NCBI GenBank assembly: GCA_022820645.1
Contig: JAJEFD010000018.1
Coordinates: forward strand, 1-64,000
DNA from: Dehalococcoidia bacterium
Lineage (GTDB): Bacteria > Chloroflexota > Dehalococcoidia > Lucifugimonadales > Australimonadaceae
Direction of reading: 5' to 3'
Length of the DNA stretch: 64,000 bases
The translations under genes were made by a program, and so were the position numbers. Positions 1 to 7,390 of the stretch are shown piece after piece; position 1 is the first letter of the stretch; every line of letters starts with the position of its first letter. Below the pieces are notes generated by a model. It saw only the letters and a program-made list of their open reading frames with translations. It made no database searches and was not told the origin of the DNA.

Positions 1-1
1 C

Positions 2-610
2 CTCTACGGGGCATACCTCGACCTCTACTGGGACGAGGGGGACGATCCTCCCTTCACCTGGCTGCGCAGGGGCATCCCCTTCGACCTGTTCGGCTTCGGC
101 TACGACGCCGTCCACGAGATGTGGGACCGCTACCGCGAGGGACTCTCGTCCCTGGCGCTGCTGGCCAGACCTCCCGAGGCCTGCTACGTGGTGCCGGACG
201 GGATACGGGTGGCGTGGCTGGAGGCCGCAGCCGAGCACATCCCGCGACAGACCCTCGAACGCATCCCCAGCGACGGCATACCCCTCGACGTCCTCACCGG
301 GGCGTTGCAGGGAACGCCGTTCGAGGGGGCGGCGCAGGCAGGCAACTGGATCTGGGGCGAGACCGGCAACTTCTTCCTCGACGCGAGCTACGACGACGGG
401 GAATACAACGGCTTCTCCGACCCCTGGGACGACGACCTGATCGCGGAGGGCACCGAGGAGTGGCGGCGGGCCACGGCGCTCATGGACGCGGTGGGCCGGC
501 TGACGGACTGGCTGGAGGAGGACCTCCCCGGCCGCTTCGCCGAGATGCTGGACTTCGTCCTGCCACGGCTCCCCGATCAAGAACAGGAGGCAAAGGAACA
601 TGACTGTTGA
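2..610 (+). CDS. Partial protein of unknown function at head of PRTRC cassette
   Basis: The reading frame is open from the left edge, so the N-terminus is missing; about 202 residues are visible. The protein is acidic and rich in Trp and Asp, with no signal peptide, membrane segment or motif I recognise. Its stop overlaps the start of the PRTRC protein B gene by 11 bases, so the two are translationally coupled and belong to one operon. In typical PRTRC cassettes the gene upstream of protein B is often protein F. The C-terminal third (Trp-rich, ending in helices near LTDWLEEDLPGRF) might be a distant version, but I cannot confirm that from the sequence. Confidence 0.6.
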   Translation, partial: LYGAYLDLYWDEGDDPPFTWLRRGIPFDLFGFGYDAVHEMWDRYREGLSSLALLARPPEACYVVPDGIRVAWLEAAAEHIPRQTLERIPSDGIPLDVLTGALQGTPFEGAAQAGNWIWGETGNFFLDASYDDGEYNGFSDPWDDDLIAEGTEEWRRATALMDAVGRLTDWLEEDLPGRFAEMLDFVLPRLPDQEQEAKEHDC

Positions 611-1304
611 CGTCGATGTCACCGGATGGTCCCTGCCGGGCGTGAACGATGCGCCCAGGGACGACCTGAAGATGCAGTTGGAGGTCTACGAGGAGACGCT
701 CCTGCTGCGCTGCTTCGAGACCGGCTCGGCCTGGGTCAGGACCGTCTCGGCCGACGGGATCGCGAGCGTGCTCACCCAGCACCTGGGGTTCTCCTCCGGG
801 CTGCTGCCGGCCGACGCCCTCTGGTGGAACCAGGGCGAGACCGGGCAGGTGGTGGGCCTCTGGCGCCCGCCGCAGGTGTGGCCGGTCGCCCTGCAACGGG
901 AGGCGTTCAAGCCTCCCGCCCGGCTGAAGGTCCCGATGCCGGGACTGCTCTTCGTCTGCTCGCCGGCGCGTGCGCCCTGGGTCTACGCCGCAACGGAGCG
1001 GCCGTCCGACCCCGAGCAGCAGCTCTACCGGATGCCGGCCTTCAACGTCTTCCGCGACGGGAGGACGTGTCCGGGCAGCCACCGGTACCCCGACGAGGTC
1101 TGGCTGATACCGGAATCGTTCTTCCAGTCCTTCTTCTCGCTCACCGGCGAAAGCCATGATCGCTCGAAGAAACACCCCGACAACCTGCAAACCCTATGGG
1201 AGGAGCTCGATGGAACAACCGAGTACCCGATGGAGGACCTGGTTCCCCAGTGTACGGTGGCCCACGTCATGGCGGTCTCCGAAGGGAGACGTGGCTACCG
1301 CTGA
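600..1304 (+). CDS. PRTRC system protein B
   Basis: This 234-residue protein matches the pattern of PRTRC protein B: an N-terminal beta-rich half, then the stretch LYRMPAFNVFRDGRTCPGSH, in which a Pro-Ala-Phe-Asn core precedes a Cys-x-Gly. PRTRC (ParB-related, ThiF-related cassette) is a conserved gene set on plasmids and integrated elements; the biochemical role of protein B is unknown. It overlaps the gene upstream by 11 bases and protein A downstream, as expected for a cassette read as one operon. Identification rests on the internal motif together with the adjacent JAB and ThiF genes. Confidence 0.75.
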   Translation: MTVDVDVTGWSLPGVNDAPRDDLKMQLEVYEETLLLRCFETGSAWVRTVSADGIASVLTQHLGFSSGLLPADALWWNQGETGQVVGLWRPPQVWPVALQREAFKPPARLKVPMPGLLFVCSPARAPWVYAATERPSDPEQQLYRMPAFNVFRDGRTCPGSHRYPDEVWLIPESFFQSFFSLTGESHDRSKKHPDNLQTLWEELDGTTEYPMEDLVPQCTVAHVMAVSEGRRGYR

Positions 1305-1938
1305 TCCTGCGCCGATGCCGGTGGGCCACCTCGTCAATCACCACGCCGGACTCACCGGCGTCCAGGGGATCGGCTACGACTACGTGCTGGGCGCGGGCGG
1401 CGTCTACGTCCAGTCCGCGAGCGCCCACCTGACGGCGCGGGTGCTGATCGCTCCCTGCCTCGTGCGCGGGCTCGCACCCGTGAGCGAGAAGGTGACGCTG
1501 CCCCACGGCCGCATCCCGGCGCGGCTCTTCGAAGAGGGGCTGCGCTGGTTCCAGGACGCGCCTGACACGGAGCGATTCTTCGCCGTCCGCTGGGACGGTC
1601 ACGCCTACCGGCCCGTGGTGCCTCCGCAGGCCGGCTCACGGGCGTCCCTCATCTACCAGCCCCCCAGCGGTGTGGTCGCAGAGTTCCATTCGCACGGAAG
1701 CCTCTCCGCCTTCTTCTCGGCAACCGACGACCGGGACGAGCAGGGTTGCCGCATCTACGGCGTCGCGGGACGCCTTCACTCCGCCCGGCCCGAGCTGCGT
1801 CTCCGGGTCGGCGTCTACGGCCACTTCGCTCCGGTGGAGTGGTCGCACGTCTTCGACGGCCCGGCCCCTGACGTCCGGCTGTCCGGAGAGGAGCCGGAAT
1901 CACTGCTCGACATCATTCAACAACAGGGAGGTAACTGA
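1291..1938 (+). CDS. PRTRC system protein A (JAB/JAMM-domain)
   Basis: The C-terminal half carries a JAMM metalloprotease signature: EFHSHG, then Ser seven residues after the second His, then Asp (FFSATDD). This is the zinc-binding pattern of JAB isopeptidases, and the wording HSHG...AFFSATDD is typical of PRTRC protein A. I chose the GTG at 1291 because a purine-rich GAAGGGAG lies just upstream and it overlaps the end of protein B; an ATG at 1315 is an alternative. The expected activity is cleavage at the C-terminus of a ubiquitin-like or pupylation-like partner, but no substrate is known. It is followed two bases later by the ThiF gene, so JAB and E1-like partners are paired. Confidence 0.8.
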   Translation: MATADPAPMPVGHLVNHHAGLTGVQGIGYDYVLGAGGVYVQSASAHLTARVLIAPCLVRGLAPVSEKVTLPHGRIPARLFEEGLRWFQDAPDTERFFAVRWDGHAYRPVVPPQAGSRASLIYQPPSGVVAEFHSHGSLSAFFSATDDRDEQGCRIYGVAGRLHSARPELRLRVGVYGHFAPVEWSHVFDGPAPDVRLSGEEPESLLDIIQQQGGN

Positions 1939-1940
1939 GC

Positions 1941-2756
1941 ATGCCCTACTACCTGGACAACACGTTCCTGCTGGAGAGGCCGTGGATCACCGTGGTCGGC
2001 TGCGGCGGGACCGGCGGCTTCGTCGCCGAGGGCCTCTGCCGCCTCTTCCAGGGACGGGAGGCCACCATCACCCTGGTCGACCACGACCGGGTGGAGCCCC
2101 ACAACCTGCTGCGCCAGAACTTCTACGCCGAGGATGTCGGCAGGTTCAAGAGCCAGGCGCTGGCCGACAGGCTGGCGCGGGCCTACCGGCGACCCATCGG
2201 CTACTCGGTCTACCCCTTCCGGGAATCCGGCACTCACGCCTACGGGCATCGCTACCCCGGTCTGCCGGGCTACGGCGACTGCCTGCTCATCGGCTGCGCC
2301 GACAACGCAGCCGCGCGGAAGGCGATGGCCGAGAGCCTGCCGGGGGATCGGCGTCGGTGGCTCGTCGACGCGGGCAACGACACCAACTGGGGGCAGGTGC
2401 TGATCGGCAACGTGGCCGACCCGGATGATTGGGACGAGCCTGCGTTCGTCGACGAGACGTGCTACCTGCTGCCGGCGCCCACGCTGCAGCGCCCCGACCT
2501 GCTGACGGCCGTATCGACCACGCCGCCGGACGTGGACTGCGCGGCCGCCCTCGACCTCACCGACCAGGACCCCACCATCAACCAGATGATGGCCTCCCTG
2601 GTGCTACAGGTGGTCCGCCGCATGGCGGCTGGCTCCTGCCCTTTCATGGGCCTCTACCTGGACATGGACCTCGGCACGGTCACCCCAACCTACGCCACGC
2701 CGGAGGCGGCGGAGCGAATCATGGGGGCCGATGCCGGGCCAGCTTCCGAAGAGTAA
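1941..2756 (+). CDS. PRTRC system ThiF family protein (E1-like adenylating enzyme)
   Basis: The N-terminus has a Rossmann-type nucleotide loop (VVGCGGTGGFVAEGL) followed by LVDHDRVEPHNLLRQNF, the Asp-x-Asp...Asn-Leu-x-Arg-Gln signature of ThiF/MoeB/E1 adenylating enzymes. The family uses ATP to adenylate the C-terminus of a small beta-grasp protein. At 271 residues it has only the adenylation domain. A good Shine-Dalgarno (GGGAGG) precedes the ATG. In PRTRC cassettes this gene sits beside protein A, as here. No ubiquitin-like partner is visible within the cassette, so the substrate is unknown. Confidence 0.85.
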   Translation: MPYYLDNTFLLERPWITVVGCGGTGGFVAEGLCRLFQGREATITLVDHDRVEPHNLLRQNFYAEDVGRFKSQALADRLARAYRRPIGYSVYPFRESGTHAYGHRYPGLPGYGDCLLIGCADNAAARKAMAESLPGDRRRWLVDAGNDTNWGQVLIGNVADPDDWDEPAFVDETCYLLPAPTLQRPDLLTAVSTTPPDVDCAAALDLTDQDPTINQMMASLVLQVVRRMAAGSCPFMGLYLDMDLGTVTPTYATPEAAERIMGADAGPASEE

Positions 2757-2802
2757 GGCCCTCACGGATCCCATGCAGAGAAAGCAAGAAGAAGGAGAAG
2801 TC

Positions 2803-3189
2803 ATGTCTGACGACAAGGGAACCACGACGATCTGGCAGGACAACCACAACCGGTACCGCCGGCACAAGCTCATGACGAAGGAGCTCGCGGAGACGATCCC
2901 GCCCCTGTACGCCAATGAGGCAGCGGACGACCCCGACGCCGTCGTTGCCAGGGTGAAGCTGTTCAGCCCGTACATCGGTTGGCGCTGGTACATCACCGAG
3001 TGGGAGGCCGAAACCGGGCTCTGCTTCGGCCTCGTCGAGGGCTTCGAGACCGAGCTGGGCTACTTCGACCTCACCGAACTGGCGGAGGCGACCGTGTTCG
3101 GCAACGTCCCCGCCGTGGAGCGCGACCTCTACTGGAAGCCCATGACCCTCGGTGAGATCAGGAGAGAGTCGTCGAGGAGGGCGGCCTAG
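2803..3189 (+). CDS. DUF2958 domain protein
   Basis: This is a 128-residue soluble protein. From about residue 25 the order of motifs is PPLYANE, a DPDAVV stretch, VKLFSPYIGWRWYITEWE, CFGLVEGFETELGYFDLTEL and VERDLYWKPMTL, which is the conserved layout of DUF2958. These proteins are common on plasmids and integrative elements, often near PRTRC genes; their function is unknown. The ATG at 2803 was chosen over upstream in-frame starts because of a strong GAAGGAGAAG ribosome site. It follows the ThiF gene by 46 bases and probably shares its transcript. Confidence 0.75.
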   Translation: MSDDKGTTTIWQDNHNRYRRHKLMTKELAETIPPLYANEAADDPDAVVARVKLFSPYIGWRWYITEWEAETGLCFGLVEGFETELGYFDLTELAEATVFGNVPAVERDLYWKPMTLGEIRRESSRRAA

Positions 3190-3239
3190 TCACCGCCGCA
3201 CGTGAACGTAGCCGGAGAACTACAAGGGAAGGAGAGACC

Positions 3240-3722
3240 ATGCCTGACGAGATTGCAACCGCAACAGCCAGCTCGGATTCCCCGAGCGTCGACGACAGCC
3301 CCTTCGCCGACGTGGTGGAGGACGCGGCTGCCGCAGTTACCGAAGAAGAAGACTCCAACGGGGAGGCCGCACAGGAACCGCAGCGTTCTAACGACGGCGA
3401 GGTGCATGTCACTCCGCCGGAGGAGCTGAAGGTGGTCGTGTCCATAAAAGGAGGCAGGGCCACCATTGGGGTGCAGCAGCCCAAGTCGGACCCGCACATC
3501 GAGTCGTTCGACGACCATGACCTGTCGGGGCTGGCGCAGGAGGTCCCGTCGGTGACCGAGAGAGCGAGAGCCAGGTGGGAAGGCGAGCCCAGACATCCGG
3601 CTTACGTCAAACCTGCTCCCCCGGCCAGACGTCAGACTCGGCGCGGGCAAGCGTCGGCACAAGCTTCAACCCCCAACGAACAGGAAGCCCAACGGCAACC
3701 CGAGATGCCTCGGTTACTCTGA
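3240..3722 (+). CDS. Acidic low-complexity protein of unknown function
   Basis: This is a 160-residue protein. Residues 1-55 are acidic and low-complexity (Asp/Glu/Ser/Ala). A short structured segment follows (about 60-115: ELKVVVSIKGGRATIGVQQ, then an LSGLAQEVPSVTERARARW helix), and the tail is Pro/Arg/Gln-rich. No family is recognised. The gene has a GGAAGGAGAG ribosome site and is the last of the rightward PRTRC operon. Its position and architecture suggest an accessory, possibly DNA- or protein-binding, component of the cassette; that is inference from context. Confidence 0.55.
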   Translation: MPDEIATATASSDSPSVDDSPFADVVEDAAAAVTEEEDSNGEAAQEPQRSNDGEVHVTPPEELKVVVSIKGGRATIGVQQPKSDPHIESFDDHDLSGLAQEVPSVTERARARWEGEPRHPAYVKPAPPARRQTRRGQASAQASTPNEQEAQRQPEMPRLL

Positions 3723-3794
3723 AGGCCGAGCCTGCCTCAGCCCGCAACCCTCTCGAGGTTCGAGTGAGCACCGATGCTGTCATAGCAGGCAGGA

Positions 3795-3825
3795 GGGAGA
3801 CCGTCGCGCTTTGCGATGGTCTCCC
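3795..3825 (+). terminator. Strong hairpin at end of PRTRC operon
   Basis: A 13-base-pair stem (3795-3807 with 3813-3825, one G-U pair) closes a five-base loop. It lies 73 bases after the last PRTRC-cassette gene. No U-tract follows, so it may be a bidirectional or Rho-assisted end rather than a textbook intrinsic terminator. The rest of 3723-4086 shows no gene or repeat that I can support. Confidence 0.5.
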
Positions 3826-4086
3826 CCCTGTGCGGGCCATATATGCCAGCCTTCTTTGTTGCCCTGCTTCCGGTTGGTCTGACGTTTGGCGGTTCGAAGG
3901 GCTCCAGAAGAAGTACTTTCGGGAACAGGATACTCCCCGGCAGCGGCGCTGAGTTCATTCGGGAGCAGAGACGCTCAGCTGGAGGGAGTGAAGTGAGCAG
4001 CTCCGTGATGGTAGACGCGAGATTCGACAACCAACGACCTGAGACGAGATACCAACAGCGCTTTGCTCAGTATGGGCATTTGTATC

Positions 4087-4117
4087 TTGACGGAGTCCGT
4101 ATTCCTGCGTGTATAGT
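4087..4117 (+). promoter_or_regulatory. Promoter of DUF2971 gene, probably leaderless
   Basis: TTGACG at 4087-4092 and TATAGT at 4112-4117 are separated by 19 bases. The ATG follows six bases after the -10 element, so transcription should start at the A of the start codon. No Shine-Dalgarno is present. Confidence 0.6.
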
Positions 4118-4123
4118 TAGAAC

Positions 4124-5113
4124 ATGGAAGCAGACATGGGAGAATCGGGACTGGGTATAGATGAGTTCCAGTCTCTGGTTAGAGACACTATTCGACTCTT
4201 CCAACAGGACAGGACGAACCTCTCAGGATACGTAGGCGGCGTAGTACTACCAAGGCTGGAGGATGTACTCAAGCAGATTAGCTCTGAGATTGATTACCTG
4301 CACCACCTTGATTCGGGTTCAGGAACAAACTACGTAGTGCACTATACAAGTATAGACACTGTTATATCGCTGCTTGAGAATGCTTCCCAAGGGAAGCCCG
4401 CTTCTTTGCGCCTATATGACTCGGTGCACTTCAATGATCCCGAGGAAGGGAACTACCTTAGTGCTTGTTTACCGCAGAAGCATGGGTGGGCTCTACATAC
4501 TGAACCCTCCCATGCTTACGTCGCGTCTTTCATCATCCCCGACGCCAAGAACAAAGATGATGCGAGCAACAGCCTTATGTTCTGGCGTACATATGGACAA
4601 GAAGGCTTGGGCTGCTCATTGCGGGTCAATGTCGCCAGTTCTCAGCTACGGCGAGTTCTTTATGGTAAGCGGCATGCACAGCGAGCGATTGTAAAGCTAC
4701 GGCCGGTCCTCGATTCACTCAAACCTCTAGCGTCTATGCAAGAAGACGTTCGTCAAATGCTGGCCTCGCAATTCTGGGAATATCTCGGCCGAGTGCGCTA
4801 CCTATACAAGAGTGAGGCTTATCAATATGAACGCGAGTGCCGTCTGGTTGTGTACTTTTCAGATGCCCAGCCCAAGGACATTTGTTTCGAACGTAAACTT
4901 ATAGGCGATGGGCGAGTACTGTTGCGGCATTATCATGAACACAACGATCTCACGATTCAGAACATGGTAGTGTCAGGCAGCCGCATTACTATCGGCCCGT
5001 GCGTCAGCGATGCCACCGATTTGTGTCGTTCCTTAGAGATTTTGCGAGATCGCGCAGGACTGACGGCCCAACTGAGCGTCACTCGCTCAGGCATACCATA
5101 CCGAAGATTCTAA
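4124..5113 (+). CDS. DUF2971 family protein
   Basis: This is a 329-residue soluble protein. After an approximately 65-residue helical N-terminus the DUF2971 pattern appears: VVHYTSIDTVISLLEN, SVHFNDPEEGNYL (the Asn-Asp-Pro core), SLMFWRTYGQEGLGCSL, and late in the protein YERECRLVVYF. DUF2971 proteins have no settled biochemical activity but recur in anti-phage and other conflict loci. The GC content is clearly lower than that of the PRTRC genes or the chromosome to the right, pointing to separate acquisition. Its 3' end overlaps the end of the convergent JAB-E1 gene by 35 bases, so it is physically locked to the ubiquitin-like operon and could be its regulator or effector. Confidence 0.75.
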   Translation: MEADMGESGLGIDEFQSLVRDTIRLFQQDRTNLSGYVGGVVLPRLEDVLKQISSEIDYLHHLDSGSGTNYVVHYTSIDTVISLLENASQGKPASLRLYDSVHFNDPEEGNYLSACLPQKHGWALHTEPSHAYVASFIIPDAKNKDDASNSLMFWRTYGQEGLGCSLRVNVASSQLRRVLYGKRHAQRAIVKLRPVLDSLKPLASMQEDVRQMLASQFWEYLGRVRYLYKSEAYQYERECRLVVYFSDAQPKDICFERKLIGDGRVLLRHYHEHNDLTIQNMVVSGSRITIGPCVSDATDLCRSLEILRDRAGLTAQLSVTRSGIPYRRF

Positions 5114-6548
5114 GGAACTTCCTCCATATGGATAGTAGGCCTGAACGCGATGGTTCTACAGAAACAGGTGCAATGTAGAACGGCCTTTCCTTATCGCCAA
5201 GGGCACGACGTCCGCGAAATGAACAGTGTGGATGACACTCCTCATTGATGATTCGTGTCTCAGCTGCCACAAATTGATAGTCTTGCTGACGTACTAGAGG
5301 CCACCAAGAAGGAGAAAGGATATAACGTAGCATTAGATTGACTTCCATTGCTGCTGCACTCAGGCTAAAGGGAAATACATTTTGATTGCTCGCTCTTTGT
5401 TCGACAGGCAGATTGCTGATGTATGAAGGGTCATCTAGTGACCCATCCAATTCCATGATTACCATACTTGAATTGTATTGGCCATTGCAACGGAGACACT
5501 GGTGAAAAGGCGTGACAATATGGGCGCGCCAATGTGCAGAGAATAGCGTGGACTGCTTCCTGTTGGTTTCGACTGCTATTCCACCATCGATTACTGGTAT
5601 GAGATGGGCATGCGCGATGTAGTTCAGAACATCACGAGCGATAGGTCGATCCACACAGCTAAAAAGGACATCGCAATCCAGCGCTGCCTCGTAAGCTGGG
5701 GTATTGTGAATTGAAATGGGTAGAATGGTAGTCGAAACGTGATCTGCTGTGGCATGTTGGGCTATGGATGCGGCTGCCAGTTGCACCTTTTGCTGCCCAA
5801 TCTCGGCCGCTGTAGCATTGAGTAACCTGTCAAGGTTATGTTCTTCAATAATGTCAGGGTCGATTAGCGTGATGTGGGAGACGCCAATTCGCGCCAGTGC
5901 TTCAGCGACGATGCTCCCTACGCTTCCAAGACCTACTATGCCAACCCTCAGTCTGCCAATAGTACTTTGAGATTCATAGCCCCATGTATCAACAGTCCGG
6001 CGCAGGATATTTCTTCGTTCGGGCAACGGGGAGATTCTATTGTTGAAATGAAAGTCATATGATTTTGGGCCGACTACACGGACCTTCTCGCACCAATGGC
6101 GTCGCATCTGTTGATTGTTGGATTCCCAGAAGCGAGCACTCCAGTAACCATCTTGCCCCAAGGTCAAGCCCACTAATGGCAGGTCTGTTGCACCGGCGGG
6201 GTATGCAAGAGTGTATTGTTCAGCCTCGATGTCAGCTGTGCTCATGTCTTGCCATCCATCAGTGGGGTGGCTATGCATGAACACTAGACCCGCTCCCTTT
6301 TCGCGGGCAGTTTGTATGGCCCTGGCAAGGTATTGTGGTTCAAAGCTGACATTGCCATGGAGATTCCGTTCGCCCGGTCTTGGCAAGAGAATCTCATCGA
6401 TCAATGCAGTCCTGCGTTCCTTCCCGGTTGAAGGTTGCCATACGGCGAAGCACAGATCCTCTTGCAGCACGCCCTTCCTATAATGCTGGAGCATATGCTC
6501 TTGGCTAATGGCATTAGCCTGTTCGGTTAGTACTACTTCAAACCTCAT
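5079..6548 (-). CDS. JAB isopeptidase - E1 adenylating enzyme fusion
   Basis: This 489-residue protein has two domains. Residues 1-140 are a JAB/JAMM domain with HSH at 92-94, Ser103 and Asp106 (the loop between His and Ser is one residue longer than the classical seven) and a candidate metal-water Glu in IDEILLP. Residues about 190-445 are an E1/ThiF domain: GLGSVG loop (206-211), the Asp230/Asn238/Arg241/Lys254 set expected for ATP-Mg adenylation, and a likely zinc site from CLRC (351-354) and CHPHC (438-442). I see no extra conserved loop cysteine that is clearly an E1 catalytic residue. The ATG at 6548 overlaps the E2 stop (ATGA); an in-frame ATG at 6560 is possible. Expected role: activation of the ubiquitin-like protein, with processing or removal by the JAB half. 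Confidence 0.88.
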   Translation of the reverse strand: MRFEVVLTEQANAISQEHMLQHYRKGVLQEDLCFAVWQPSTGKERRTALIDEILLPRPGERNLHGNVSFEPQYLARAIQTAREKGAGLVFMHSHPTDGWQDMSTADIEAEQYTLAYPAGATDLPLVGLTLGQDGYWSARFWESNNQQMRRHWCEKVRVVGPKSYDFHFNNRISPLPERRNILRRTVDTWGYESQSTIGRLRVGIVGLGSVGSIVAEALARIGVSHITLIDPDIIEEHNLDRLLNATAAEIGQQKVQLAAASIAQHATADHVSTTILPISIHNTPAYEAALDCDVLFSCVDRPIARDVLNYIAHAHLIPVIDGGIAVETNRKQSTLFSAHWRAHIVTPFHQCLRCNGQYNSSMVIMELDGSLDDPSYISNLPVEQRASNQNVFPFSLSAAAMEVNLMLRYILSPSWWPLVRQQDYQFVAAETRIINEECHPHCSFRGRRALGDKERPFYIAPVSVEPSRSGLLSIWRKFLRIFGMVCLSE

Positions 6549-6919
6549 ATATCCTTCCATATTCTCCTAAGGTGTTCCCTTAGGTAGACACTCATGTGTT
6601 TTGTAGGGAGGTTATCCCAGATATCTGAGGGAGCCCTACTCATGGCGAGCCATTGGCGCCCTTCTGCGTCATTATATTGCTCTATGGCGCCACCTTTCCC
6701 GTCATCCAAAGGAGGAGATACATGGATCCAATGTGGAGGGTATTCTGGATACCCATCTTCTTGGAAACTAACTCCTATCTTGACTTGCCTCCCTTTATGT
6801 GAACCTGCCTCAATGATATAGTCGAAGGAAACTACGATGCCTTGCCTGCTGTCGAAGAGCCTTGTTGTATACCCAATGGATTCCAGTTCAGACTGTACTT
6901 TAGCAATGCTGGTCGACAT
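6545..6919 (-). CDS. E2/UBC-fold protein lacking cysteine
   Basis: This is a 124-residue protein. The core YPEYPPHWIHVSPPL matches the beta-strand and Pro-rich segment of ubiquitin-conjugating enzymes. It is followed by GRQWLAMSRAPSDIWD and an amphipathic C-terminal helix, a layout like the bacterial Prok-E2 families (W-x-x-x-S-R...W motif). The whole protein contains no cysteine, so classical thioester transfer is impossible; a Ser in the MSRAPS segment is the most obvious substitute nucleophile. It begins 10 bases after the ubiquitin-like gene and overlaps the JAB-E1 start. E2 assignment is by motif and by position between Ub-like and E1 genes. Confidence 0.78.
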   Translation of the reverse strand: MSTSIAKVQSELESIGYTTRLFDSRQGIVVSFDYIIEAGSHKGRQVKIGVSFQEDGYPEYPPHWIHVSPPLDDGKGGAIEQYNDAEGRQWLAMSRAPSDIWDNLPTKHMSVYLREHLRRIWKDI

Positions 6920-6929
6920 TGGTGTCTCT

Positions 6930-7187
6930 TTATGCTACGGGTGTGGCCTTGTTGGGAATCGTGATGAAGATGTTGTCCTGTGCCAAGTCCACATACTCGT
7001 TCGGGTTGTATTGGCGTTTCTCACCTTGGAGGATGTATTCTCCAGGTGGGCCTGGCATTGCGTCTTTCTGTTTGGCTATTTCTAGAATCTCACTAGCAAG
7101 AAGCTGCTGGAGTGGGTTCTCGAACTGTACCCCGTTGACCTTAAACGGGAAGTCCCCTTTCTCAGTGTTGTCTATGATCTGGACCAT
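6930..7187 (-). CDS. Ubiquitin-like beta-grasp protein (multiubiquitin-domain type)
   Basis: This is an 85-residue single-domain protein, too short to be an enzyme. The pattern FKVNGVQFENPLQQLLASEI (strand-turn-strand then helix), GEYILQGEKRQY, and VDLAQDNIFITIP at the end follows the bacterial multiubiquitin/BUB type of beta-grasp fold. The C-terminus is NKATPVA, without the Gly-Gly of eukaryotic ubiquitin, so any maturation site differs. The ATG at 7187 was chosen because AAGAGGTG lies six bases upstream; the frame is open further upstream but the codons there do not look coding. It is first in the operon, before E2 and JAB-E1, and is probably the conjugated modifier. Confidence 0.75.
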   Translation of the reverse strand: MVQIIDNTEKGDFPFKVNGVQFENPLQQLLASEILEIAKQKDAMPGPPGEYILQGEKRQYNPNEYVDLAQDNIFITIPNKATPVA

Positions 7188-7358
7188 GTGTGCACCTCTT
7201 ATGGAGTCGCTGAGGAGACTTTTGGATTGCCTCCCCGCTGGTAACCTGAGTTTTGACTGGAACGTTGGCAGTCTTGGTTGAGCTCCAAGGTCAAGCCCTG
7301 TGCGAGGACGAGGACTACGGGGCAGCGCCTCGAGCTGCGGAGCCAACGACGTTCTCCG

Positions 7359-7390
7359 CTTATATGGTAACACCTCCCACTGGCTGTCAA
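7359..7390 (-). promoter_or_regulatory. Promoter of the ubiquitin-like operon
   Basis: On the minus strand a perfect TTGACA (7390-7385) precedes ATATAAG-type sequence (TATAAG at 7364-7359) with a 20-base spacer, or 19 to ATATAA. It points toward the ubiquitin-like gene and would give an untranslated leader of about 165 bases. The spacer is longer than ideal, which often goes with a need for an activator. Confidence 0.5.

Noticed and set aside
5079-7187. Type II CBASS (E1-E2 plus JAB with a cyclase)
   Set aside because: No CD-NTase or CBASS effector is adjacent, and a ubiquitin-like protein gene is present, which fits a ubiquitin-like conjugation operon better.
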